Positions 18,426 through 25,655 of a DNA stretch of 64,000 nucleotides are shown here, piece after piece. The notes beneath the pieces were generated by a model that made no database searches, was not told where the DNA came from, and worked only from the letters and a program-made list of their open reading frames with translations. The DNA comes from Streptomyces mangrovi. GTDB taxonomy: Bacteria; Actinomycetota; Actinomycetes; Streptomycetales; Streptomycetaceae. Positions within the stretch are counted from its first letter, which is position 1; each line of letters opens with the position of its first letter. The stretch lies in the NCBI RefSeq assembly GCF_900114215.1, contig NZ_FOSG01000002.1, positions 62,001 through 126,000 of the forward strand, in the 5' to 3' direction. The position numbers and the translations under genes are program-made.

Positions 18426-19334
18426 TCAGTTCAGACCCTCGGCCAGGACCTTCTCCGTCACGGATCGCACGGCGGCCTCCGCCTCTGTGTCCAGCGGGGA
18501 GCGCGGCGGGCGGCAGGGGCCGCCGTGTCGTCCGGCGATGTCCATCGAGAGCTTGATGGCCTGCACGAACACGTGCTTGGTGTCCCAGCGCAGCAGCGGG
18601 TGCAGCGCTCTGTAGAGGGGCAGTGCGGTCTCCAGGTCCTGGGCGATGGCGGCCCGGTACAGTGCGACGCAGGAGTGGGGCAGGGCGTTGGGGTAGCCGG
18701 CGATCCAGCCGACGGCGCCGGCCAGGGCCAGTTCCAGCAGGACATCGTCGGCGCCGATGAGCAGGTCCAGGCCGGGGGCGCACTCAGCGATCTCGTAGGC
18801 CCGTCGCACGTCGCCGCTGAACTCCTTGACCGCGACGATGTGCTGTTGCGCGTGCAGATCGGCCAGGAGCTGCGGGGTGAGGTGGACACGGGTGTCGTAG
18901 GGGTTGTTGTAGGCCACCACGGGCAGCCCGACACCCGCGACCTCGGCGTAGTGAGCGCGGACCTCCGCGTCGTTGGCGCGGTAGGCGTTGGGGGGCAGCA
19001 GCAGGACGGACCCGGCGCCGGCCTCGGCAGCCTGCTCAGTCCAGCGCGCGGCCTCGGTGCTGCCGTAGGCGGCCGCTCCGGCCATGACCCGGCTGCCGTC
19101 CCCGGCGGCCTCCACCGCGGTGCGGATGACGCGGGCGCGTTCGTCGTCGGTGAGGGTCTGGTACTCCCCCAGGGAGCCGTTGGGGACGACGCCGTCGCAG
19201 CCGGCGTCCAGCAGGAAGCGGACGTGTTCGGCGTAGGCGTCGTAGTCCACCGACAGGTCTTCCCTGAAGGGAAGGGCGGTGGCCACCATGACACCGCGCC
19301 AGGGGTGTTCGGGGCTGTGCTGGGATGCGCTCAC
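18426..19334 (-). CDS. DapA-family lyase, probable 1-pyrroline-4-hydroxy-2-carboxylate deaminase
   Basis: A 302-residue class I aldolase-like protein of the dihydrodipicolinate synthase/N-acetylneuraminate lyase family. Family landmarks are DGVVPNGSLGEYQTLTDDER, given as NGSLGEYQTLTDDER, the Tyr in VVAYNNPYDT and the Schiff-base Lys in IVAVKEFSGD. In hydroxyproline catabolism, a DapA-type deaminase turns 1-pyrroline-4-hydroxy-2-carboxylate into 2,5-dioxovalerate and ammonia; the neighbouring genes supply the other steps. The GTG at 19334 follows CCAAGGAGAACTGAAC. It sits in the middle of the operon, 79 bases after the FAD/NAD oxidoreductase gene. True dapA is unlikely here. Confidence 0.88.
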   Translation of the reverse strand: MSASQHSPEHPWRGVMVATALPFREDLSVDYDAYAEHVRFLLDAGCDGVVPNGSLGEYQTLTDDERARVIRTAVEAAGDGSRVMAGAAAYGSTEAARWTEQAAEAGAGSVLLLPPNAYRANDAEVRAHYAEVAGVGLPVVAYNNPYDTRVHLTPQLLADLHAQQHIVAVKEFSGDVRRAYEIAECAPGLDLLIGADDVLLELALAGAVGWIAGYPNALPHSCVALYRAAIAQDLETALPLYRALHPLLRWDTKHVFVQAIKLSMDIAGRHGGPCRPPRSPLDTEAEAAVRSVTEKVLAEGLN

Positions 19335-19413
19335 GTTCAGTTCTCCTTGGGTTGGGCGAATCCGGCCGGGCCGGTTTTCGAGGGGGTGGGAGGTTCTGGT
19401 CGGGTTGCGCCGG

Positions 19414-20910
19414 TCAGGGGCGCCCCTGGGGGCGGTGCCTGGCGAGCTGGACGAGGGGGACGGGGCGGGACAGGGGGCGCCGATCCGCGCTCACCGGTGC
19501 GCTGCCGTCGCCGGACACGAGGCAGGAGACCGCGGGGCCGCACATCCGTCCCTGACACCAGCCCATGCCGGCCCGGGTCAGCAGCTTGGCCGTGCGCGTG
19601 TCGCCCGCGCCGAAGGTGTCGACCGCCTCGCGCACGGATGATGCGTCGATTTCCTCGCAGCGGCAGATCTCGGTGTCGCCTCGCAGCCACTGGGGCCAGG
19701 CCGGTCCGGGCCGGTGAACCCGCGCCATGAGGTCGGCGAAGGCCCGCAGCCGAGTGGCGCGTGTGCGCAGCGCCGCAGCCGTGCGCGCGGCAGTGGTTTC
19801 GCCGTGCGCTGCGGCAGCGACAGCATGGGCGGCCAGCTCTCCCTCGCACAGGGCGAGCTGGGCGCCGCCGACGCCGTTGGTCTCGCCTGCCGCCCATACG
19901 CCTTCGACGCTGGTGCGCAGGAAGGAGTCCACCACGAGGGCGGGTGTGCCGTCGGGTGCGGTGCGGGTAGCGCAGCCCAGTTCCACGGCGAGTTCGAGCT
20001 GGGGTACCAGACCGTGGCCTACCGCCAGGGCGTCGCAGGACAGGTGTTGCTCGGTCCCGGGCAGCGGCCGCCAGTCGCCGTCCAGCCTCGCCACGGTCAC
20101 GCCGGTGACCCGGTCGGTCCCATGGGCTTGGACCACGGCGGTCCGGGTGCGCAGCCCTACCCTCCGGCGGGCGAGCGCCGCCGCGTGCCGGGCTCCTTCG
20201 GCGAGCTTGCCGAGGTTGCGCAGCAGTGGTCCCGGTCGGCGGGCGTAGGGCAGGTAGCTGCTCGCCTCCAGGACGTATGGCACGCGGGCCCCGGCGGCGG
20301 ACAGCGAGGCGGCCGCGGCCAGTAGCAGGGGGCCGCTTCCGGCTACGATCACGCGCCGGCCCGGCAGGACCAGGCCGGACTTGATCATGGCCTGGGCTCC
20401 TCCGGCGCCGACGACTCCGGGCAGTGTCCAGCCGGGGAAGGGCAGCTGGCGCTCGTAGGTTCCGGTCGCCAGCAGCAGGTGGTGCGCCGGCACGCTCTCT
20501 CCCGGTGCCTCGCCGGTGTTCTGGTCGCCAGGCGCGGCCCGGTCGTGCGGTGGCACGGTCGCGGTGGTGAGCAGTGTCCAGCGGCCCGCGTGGTCGCATG
20601 ATTGTTGGATGGTCCACACCTGTCGTCCCGGCAGGTGGCGGACCCGGCCGACCTGCTTGTGCTGACGCAGCCGGGTCTCGAGGGTGGTGAAGGCGGGCCA
20701 GCCGTGGTGGAGGGCCTCGGGGCGTCGTGCTCCCAGGCCGGGCGCGGGGTGGCGGTAGTACTGGCCGCCCGGCCTGGGTTCGGCGTCCACCAGGGCTACG
20801 GTCAGCCCCGCATCGGCCGCGGTGACGGCCGCGGCGAGTCCGGCGGGTCCGGCGCCCACGACTGCCAGGTCGTACGGGGCTCCGGAGGGCTCAGCAGGCG
20901 AGGTCGGCAC
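19414..20910 (-). CDS. FAD-dependent oxidoreductase with BFD-like [2Fe-2S] domain, probable D-hydroxyproline dehydrogenase subunit
   Basis: A 498-residue flavoprotein. An N-terminal FAD site is visible in LAVVGAGPAGLAAAV, a second nucleotide fold in VIVAGSGPLLLAAAA, and the product of a late FAD motif in VEGVWAAGETNGVGG. The C-terminus has a BFD-like iron-sulfur pattern, ICRCEEID with GWCQGRMCGP. This matches the large subunit of heteromeric dye-linked amino acid dehydrogenases (HcnB/OoxA/Lhp type). With the small [2Fe-2S] protein and the FAD oxidase-like protein upstream, it would form a three-part D-hydroxyproline dehydrogenase that feeds electrons to the respiratory chain. The GTG at 20910 follows GGAAGGAGACGGCC and overlaps the upstream gene by 20 bases. 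Confidence 0.88.
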   Translation of the reverse strand: MPTSPAEPSGAPYDLAVVGAGPAGLAAAVTAADAGLTVALVDAEPRPGGQYYRHPAPGLGARRPEALHHGWPAFTTLETRLRQHKQVGRVRHLPGRQVWTIQQSCDHAGRWTLLTTATVPPHDRAAPGDQNTGEAPGESVPAHHLLLATGTYERQLPFPGWTLPGVVGAGGAQAMIKSGLVLPGRRVIVAGSGPLLLAAAASLSAAGARVPYVLEASSYLPYARRPGPLLRNLGKLAEGARHAAALARRRVGLRTRTAVVQAHGTDRVTGVTVARLDGDWRPLPGTEQHLSCDALAVGHGLVPQLELAVELGCATRTAPDGTPALVVDSFLRTSVEGVWAAGETNGVGGAQLALCEGELAAHAVAAAAHGETTAARTAAALRTRATRLRAFADLMARVHRPGPAWPQWLRGDTEICRCEEIDASSVREAVDTFGAGDTRTAKLLTRAGMGWCQGRMCGPAVSCLVSGDGSAPVSADRRPLSRPVPLVQLARHRPQGRP

Positions 20911-21205
20911 GGCCGTCTCCTTCCTGGGGGGTGACGGTGTCGCCGTCGTGCGCCGGCACCAGGCACGCGCGCTGGTTGGGGCGGCCGTTGACGGTGATCA
21001 GGCAGTCGAAGCAGACTCCCATCCCGCAGAAGGCACCGCGGGGGCGCCCGCCGCGGCGGGTGGTGCGCCAGGAGACGATGCCCGCGGCCCACAGGGCAGC
21101 GGCGATGCTCTGGCCGGGCAGTGCCGGGAGCTTTCTGCCGTCGTAGTCGATGCTGATGGCGGAGTGGGGTTCAGCCCGCACCAGCCCGGCCGGGGTGCGT
21201 GACAT
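20891..21205 (-). CDS. [2Fe-2S] ferredoxin-like small subunit (HcnA type)
   Basis: A 104-residue protein with a plant-type [2Fe-2S] pattern: GAFCGMGVCFDCLITVNG, with CX4CX2C, and a fourth Cys in NQRACLVP. The N-terminal half has the ubiquitin-like strand VNG-type fold (ISIDYDGRKLPALPGQSIAAA, of which LPALPGQSIAAALWAAG is typical). This is the short subunit found with HcnB- and HcnC-like flavoproteins, used to pass electrons between them. The ATG at 21205 follows CAGGGAGGTCCC; an upstream in-frame Met is less likely. The gene overlaps the next by 20 bases, which implies tight coupling and fixed subunit ratio. Confidence 0.88.
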   Translation of the reverse strand: MSRTPAGLVRAEPHSAISIDYDGRKLPALPGQSIAAALWAAGIVSWRTTRRGGRPRGAFCGMGVCFDCLITVNGRPNQRACLVPAHDGDTVTPQEGDGRADLAC

Positions 21206-21258
21206 GGGACCTCCCTGGGGTTTCGGCGGGCGGTGGTCGCCGGTGCGGTGCCGCGTGC

Positions 21259-22419
21259 TCATGCGTGCTGGACCTCTGATTCGAAGCGGTCGGGGCGGAA
21301 GGGGGCGAGGTCCAGCGAGGGCTTTTCCCCCGTCAGGGCCTGTGCGAGCAGCAGCCCCGTGGCCGGTGCCAGCCCGATCCCCGCGCCCTCATGCCCGCAG
21401 GCGTGGTGGAGGCCGGGGACGCGGGGGTCGGCGCCGATCGCCGGGAGGTGGTCGGGCAGGTAGGGCCGGAAACCGTGGTAGGCGCGCAGGACGGAGACCT
21501 GGGCCAGGATGGGGAAGAGGGTCACCGCGCTGTCAGCCATGCGCCGCAGGGCCTCGGTGGACAGGGTCCTGTCGAATCCGGTGCGCTCCCGGCTGGACCC
21601 GATCAGTACGGGGCCGGCCGGTGTGCCCTCGACCACGGGGGAAGTCTGGAGGGAGGCGGAGTCGCTGGCGACGTCGGCGACGTAGGCGGCGGCGTAGACC
21701 TTGTGTCGCACCACGCGGGGCAGGGGTTCGGTCACCAGGACGAAGCCCTTGCGCGGCATGACCGGCAGGGTCGTCCCGGCCAGCGCGGCGATCTGCGCTG
21801 ACCAGGTGCCGGTGGCGTTGACCACCACCGGGGCCTTCAGCTCGCGGTGGGGGGTGCGCACTCCGTCGATCCGCCCCGCGGGGGTTACCAGCACCTCCGT
21901 GACCGCCTCCCGCAAGTGGAGGGCGGCGCCCGAGTTCTGGGCGGCGCGCAGCAGGCGGGACGCGGCGAGGGCGGGCTGCACCTGGGCGTCCTGGGGGTAG
22001 TGGACGGCCCCGGCCAGGCCGGGGGCCAGGTGCGGCTCGAGGTCCGGCAGCCGGTCGGCGGGCACCTCTCGGACCACGACACCGGCTGCGGCCTGCCCGG
22101 CGGCCATGCGGCGCAGCGCGGACCACTCGGTGTCGTCCGCGGCCACCACGACTCCGCCCTTGGCCTCGTATTCGATCCCTTCGGGCAACTGGGCGGCCAG
22201 GTCGCGCCACAGGCCCGCAGAAAGCTGGGCGAGATCGAGCTCGGGGCCCGGGGGCTTGTCCGAGACCAGCAGGTTCCCCTCCCCCGCCCCCGTCGTACCA
22301 CCGGCCGGGCTGCCGCGGTCGACGACGGCGACGGCGAGTCCGGCGCGGGTGGCGTAGTAGGCGCACGCGGCACCGACGACTCCCGCGCCGATGACGACGG
22401 CATCGACGGTCTGTCTCAT
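21259..22419 (-). CDS. FAD-dependent D-amino acid oxidase-like subunit, probable D-hydroxyproline dehydrogenase catalytic subunit
   Basis: A 386-residue DAO/glycine oxidase-family flavoprotein. The FAD motif is VVIGAGVVGAACAYYATRAG, followed by VAVVDRGSPAGGTTGAGEGN. The C-terminus has HEGAGIGLAPATGLLLAQ. This is the expected catalytic subunit that oxidises cis-4-hydroxy-D-proline to 1-pyrroline-4-hydroxy-2-carboxylate. It is first in the six-gene operon. The ATG at 22419 and GTG codons at 22425 and 22428 are all in frame; none has a clear ribosome site. Copy d of the operator starts at 22428, so the mRNA may be leaderless or nearly so. The gap to the ferredoxin gene is 53 bases. Confidence 0.88.
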   Translation of the reverse strand: MRQTVDAVVIGAGVVGAACAYYATRAGLAVAVVDRGSPAGGTTGAGEGNLLVSDKPPGPELDLAQLSAGLWRDLAAQLPEGIEYEAKGGVVVAADDTEWSALRRMAAGQAAAGVVVREVPADRLPDLEPHLAPGLAGAVHYPQDAQVQPALAASRLLRAAQNSGAALHLREAVTEVLVTPAGRIDGVRTPHRELKAPVVVNATGTWSAQIAALAGTTLPVMPRKGFVLVTEPLPRVVRHKVYAAAYVADVASDSASLQTSPVVEGTPAGPVLIGSSRERTGFDRTLSTEALRRMADSAVTLFPILAQVSVLRAYHGFRPYLPDHLPAIGADPRVPGLHHACGHEGAGIGLAPATGLLLAQALTGEKPSLDLAPFRPDRFESEVQHA

Positions 22420-22427
22420 GAGCACCA

Positions 22428-22441
22428 CAGTAATATGTCAC
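22428..22441 (-). promoter_or_regulatory. Island operator-like element, copy d, hydroxyproline operon promoter
   Basis: The minus strand reads GTGACATATTACTG immediately upstream of the first operon gene. The TATTAC portion could serve as the -10. The site overlaps the possible GTG start at 22428 and lies 8 bases from the ATG at 22419. Confidence 0.6.
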
Positions 22442-22496
22442 ATGCTTCTGCGATAGCCCGGGAGGCACCGTTTTCCTTTCGGAAGGGAACGCAGAA

Positions 22497-22536
22497 GCCG
22501 GGGCGGGCGCGAGGGATTCCTCACGCCCGCCCCGGC
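22497..22536. terminator. Hairpin between the hydroxyproline operon and copy e
   Basis: A perfect 13-bp stem, GCCGGGGCGGGCG at 22497-22509 with its complement at 22524-22536, around a 14-base loop. No gene on either strand ends right here, so it may terminate a short leftward RNA starting near 22660, or act as an attenuator. Confidence 0.6.
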
Positions 22537-22644
22537 GATCACCGGAAGGCGGAGCGGGCCGGTGCCACCTGAGCGGCTACCTGGACAGGACCGAGACTGG
22601 TCGGGTTGCGCGGCGACGGGAGGCGTCGCCCCGCTGTTCCGGCT

Positions 22645-22677
22645 CCGCGCCTCTTAGGCGCGGTAATACTATGTCAC
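22645..22677 (-). promoter_or_regulatory. Island operator-like element, copy e, beside an 8-bp hairpin
   Basis: The minus strand reads GTGACATAGTATTACC (22662-22677) and runs straight into CCGCGCCT-AAG-AGGCGCGG (22645-22663), a perfect hairpin. It has no gene directly downstream: the next gene leftward is 226 bases away, beyond another hairpin. I see no coding region of more than about ten codons in 22442-22785. Confidence 0.5.
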
Positions 22678-22730
22678 ACCTCATTGATGTGCGTGGTGCT
22701 CTGCCCGGGCCCTGTGGCAAGGCCACGGTG

Positions 22731-22762
22731 CCGGGACGGGCGGGGTTCCTTCGCCCGCCCGG
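22731..22762 (-). terminator. Probable collagenase terminator
   Basis: An imperfect GC-rich inverted repeat (CCGGGACGGGCGGGG against CGCCCGCCCGG) lies 24-55 bases past the collagenase stop codon. Confidence 0.45.
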
Positions 22763-22785
22763 CGGTCGGCGAGGAGGCGGAGGGG

Positions 22786-25392
22786 TCAGTACTCGGTCTT
22801 GACGGTCACCCCGGAGAAGTCTTCCGCGGCGGCCAGGCTGATGTAGTTCCAGCCGGCCGCCGGGTTGGTAATGGTGAGCGTCTCGCTGCTGCCCGCGCCC
22901 GTGGACCGGCTGGTGTAGGTGGTGGTGGTCGCCCAGGTGCTGTTGCTGTAGTAGAGGTCGGCGTTGCCGGTCCCGCCGGATGAGGTGATCTTCAGTTGCT
23001 GGGTGCCGGCGGGGAGGTAGATGTAGAGGTAGGCGTAGTTCCCGGCGGTCGCGGTCAGGTTGCTGCGCTTGCAGTTGCGGTCGAGTTCCCGGGTGTCGCT
23101 GCCGGTGCACTCGGGAGTGGGGTCCGCGCCACCGACGGCGATGCTCTGGGTGGCGGTGCTGGTGGCGCCCTTGTCGTCGGTGACGGTCAGCTTCACGGTG
23201 TAGGTGCCCGCCGCCGTGTAGGTCTTGGAGGGGTTGGCGGCGGTGGAGGTGGTGCCGTCGCCGAAGTTCCACGAGCGCGAAGCGATGGTGCCGTCGGAGT
23301 CCGTGGAGCGGTCGGTGAAGTTCGCCGTCAGACCGCTGACGGCGACGGTGAAGGACGCGGTGGGCGCCTGGTTGCCGGGCGGGTTGGTGGAGCCGCCGCA
23401 GTCGCCGGCTGCACACCGCGACAGCCAGCTGTACCAGTCGCTGTTGTAGCGTGTGCCGATGCTGCCGGTCAGGTAGGAGCGGGCCGCGTTCCAGTTGCCG
23501 GTGCGGTAATAGCCCAGGACGGTGTCCATCTCGGCGCGGTGGGACTGGAGCATGTAGCGCACGGCGAGGTAGCCCCAGCGGTAGACGCGCGTGGAGTCGT
23601 GGCTGTAGGTGGTGTCGAACAGGGTGCTCAGCGCGTAGGTGCGCTTGCCCGCCTCGGTGATGGCCGCGTCGTAGCGCAGGTTGCGGTAGGAGTAGGACAC
23701 GTACTCGGCGAAGCCTTCGATCCACCAGATGGTGGGGGTGGCGACGTTGGCGTTGAAGTCGCCGTACATGTTGAAGCGGCCGTCGAGGTAGTGCGTGTAC
23801 TCGTGGTTGAGGTTCCAGATCTCGAAGGCCGGACGCACCCACTCGGCCTCGTAGGCGATGAAGCGGGCCTGGTTGCCGGCGGCGGAGGGGTTGCCCTCCA
23901 GATACATGCCGCCGTTGTTGGTGTCGATGCCCCAGGTCGCCCCGGCGTAGGTCCGATAGTCGGTGCTGCTGTCGTAGACGACCACCTCGAGGCTGGTGTT
24001 GCGGTCGCCGGCGACCGGGCCGCTGTCCTTGGCGATGCTGTGGAAGTAGGCGTCCTGGTCGGCCAGGCTGCGGCAGGTGTCCGCCAGCTGCGCCGAGGTC
24101 ATCTGCTGTGCGCGGATGCGGAGACTGGCACTGCAGGTGTGGTTGATCACCAGGACGTCGGCCATCAGGCGCTGCTGGAGGTTGCAGGTGCCGTAGTAGC
24201 CGCAGTTGGCCTTGTCGTAGTTGTCGGTCATCTCGGCGATGCCGACCCACAGCGGGGCGGTGGCTCCCTTGATGGAGCTCTGGTTCAGCAGCCCGGCCGC
24301 CTGCGGCCGGACCGTGTTCTGCATCGAGGTGTGCTGCAGGAACCGGGCGTGCTCTCGCCCGGCGTTGGAAGCCAGATAGCTCTGGTCGGTACCCAGGAGG
24401 TTCTTGTGGGAGGAGGCGAAGTTGTGCAGCGTGTCCAGGATGCTGCGGTCAGAGGACACCGCGGCGACGAAGGCGGGCACCTGGTGACCGCGGAAGAGGA
24501 CGGTGTAGACGTTGTTGACCGCGGTGAGCATCCACCAGGAGGAGTTGTAGGTGCTGTTGTAGTCGTTCAGCAGCCGCTTGACGACGTACAGGTAGCGGGC
24601 GTTCTCCTCGGCGCTGTCGATCAAGGTGACGGCCTCGGCGAGCACTTCACCGTTGGCGTCGGTGACGTCCCGGGAGCGGGGGTTGGCGAAGAACGCGTCG
24701 AGTCCGGCGCGGATGGCGGTCTGCAGGCCCGGTCCGTAGGTGCCCACGGTGGCCTCGTTGTACCAGTGCACGTAGTAGCCGGCGCGCAGGTAGAGCACGA
24801 GCTGCGGCATCCCGGTACTGCCGTTGCCGGGGTAGGAGGCGGAGCCGTCGCGCAGCGCGTAGGCGACGCTCGTCATCTGGCCCTCGCGGAAGGCGTGGTA
24901 GGCGTCGCTTCCGGTGAGGCTGAACAGAGTGTTGATGCAGTCGGTCGTGGATGCCTTGATCTGCTGCACCAGAGCACTGCCGGTGCGGCTGGTGAAGTCG
25001 CTCGTGCTGCAGCCGGGCACCGCTGCCGCCGAGGCCTTCCCCTTCTTGGAGGCCTTCTTCTCCGGGGCCGCCTGCATGGACGGCCTCTGCCGCGGCGCGA
25101 GGGAGGCGGGGTCATCGTAGTCCCGGCGCAGCGCGTCCTTCGTCGAGGGCAGCGGGGCGCGGTCCTCGACCTTCAGCGGCTTGTGGCGAACGTGTTCGGG
25201 ATCGTCGCCCGCCTCTGTCTGCACCGAAGCCTGAGGCGGTACGTCCTTGGGGGCCTGTTGTTCGGTTGACTTCTCACCTACGCGGCTCGGGGCGGCGTGT
25301 CCCGGAGCGGCGAGCATCCCGATCCCGAGGCACAGCGCCAGGATCAGCACACTCAGCCTCGCGAGAGGGAGTCGGGCATTTTCTGTTCTCAC
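22786..25392 (-). CDS. Secreted M9 collagenase with PKD and PPC domains
   Basis: An 868-residue secreted collagenase. A signal peptide (LSVLILALCLGIGMLAAPGHA) opens the protein, followed by a charged linker, an M9N activator-like region (about residues 150-420) and the catalytic domain. The zinc motif HEYTH is at 530-534 and the third ligand is Glu559 in WWIEGFAEY, matching clostridial and Vibrio collagenases. A PKD domain (about 673-755, with WNFGDGTTS) and a PPC-type C-terminal domain (about 770-868) should aid binding to insoluble collagen. I chose the GTG at 25392 because GGAGG stands 7 bases upstream and the signal peptide follows directly; an upstream ATG at 25500 has no ribosome site. 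Operator copy f lies in its promoter region. Confidence 0.94.
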   Translation of the reverse strand: MRTENARLPLARLSVLILALCLGIGMLAAPGHAAPSRVGEKSTEQQAPKDVPPQASVQTEAGDDPEHVRHKPLKVEDRAPLPSTKDALRRDYDDPASLAPRQRPSMQAAPEKKASKKGKASAAAVPGCSTSDFTSRTGSALVQQIKASTTDCINTLFSLTGSDAYHAFREGQMTSVAYALRDGSASYPGNGSTGMPQLVLYLRAGYYVHWYNEATVGTYGPGLQTAIRAGLDAFFANPRSRDVTDANGEVLAEAVTLIDSAEENARYLYVVKRLLNDYNSTYNSSWWMLTAVNNVYTVLFRGHQVPAFVAAVSSDRSILDTLHNFASSHKNLLGTDQSYLASNAGREHARFLQHTSMQNTVRPQAAGLLNQSSIKGATAPLWVGIAEMTDNYDKANCGYYGTCNLQQRLMADVLVINHTCSASLRIRAQQMTSAQLADTCRSLADQDAYFHSIAKDSGPVAGDRNTSLEVVVYDSSTDYRTYAGATWGIDTNNGGMYLEGNPSAAGNQARFIAYEAEWVRPAFEIWNLNHEYTHYLDGRFNMYGDFNANVATPTIWWIEGFAEYVSYSYRNLRYDAAITEAGKRTYALSTLFDTTYSHDSTRVYRWGYLAVRYMLQSHRAEMDTVLGYYRTGNWNAARSYLTGSIGTRYNSDWYSWLSRCAAGDCGGSTNPPGNQAPTASFTVAVSGLTANFTDRSTDSDGTIASRSWNFGDGTTSTAANPSKTYTAAGTYTVKLTVTDDKGATSTATQSIAVGGADPTPECTGSDTRELDRNCKRSNLTATAGNYAYLYIYLPAGTQQLKITSSGGTGNADLYYSNSTWATTTTYTSRSTGAGSSETLTITNPAAGWNYISLAAAEDFSGVTVKTEY

Positions 25393-25517
25393 TCGCTGCC
25401 TCCAGCGGGAGGAAGGGCCGTATGGGGGCACGGCCGGGTGGGGTGTCCACACGACGGGCCCGGAGGAGCAGCGGGGAGGCACACTCCCCCGGGTTGTCAT
25501 GGGCACATCTATAAGAT

Positions 25518-25543
25518 GTGACAGGTAATATTGCACATGTCAC
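25518..25543 (-). promoter_or_regulatory. Island operator-like element, copy f, collagenase promoter
   Basis: The minus strand contains GTGACATGTGCAATATTACC and then TGTCAC. GTGACA and TGTCAC form an inverted repeat with a 14-base centre that holds AATATTAC. It lies 126-151 bases upstream of the collagenase GTG and is the most symmetrical copy. Confidence 0.6.
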
Positions 25544-25611
25544 TTCGGGTGGGAAGAGTCCGAAGTGAAGGAATGGAAAGCGCGCCTGGAGTTCGGCGCC
25601 TCCGGCGAGGA

Positions 25612-25645
25612 GCCGCCGCGCTCCCTCTGCGCCGAGCGCGGCGGC
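25612..25645 (-). terminator. Terminator of the S1 protease gene
   Basis: A perfect 12-bp stem (GCCGCCGCGCTC at 25612-25623 and its complement at 25634-25645) with a 10-base loop begins 11 bases after the protease stop codon. Confidence 0.75.
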
Positions 25646-25655
25646 CTCTGCCCGG

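Noticed and set aside
18426..19334. True dihydrodipicolinate synthase (dapA) for lysine synthesis
   Set aside because: It shares the family fold, but its operon position among hydroxyproline genes favours the deaminase role.
25393..25536. Longer collagenase start (ATG at 25500 or 25536)
   Set aside because: These would put about 36-48 extra residues before the signal peptide and overlap the operator; the GTG at 25392 has a GGAGG site at the right distance.
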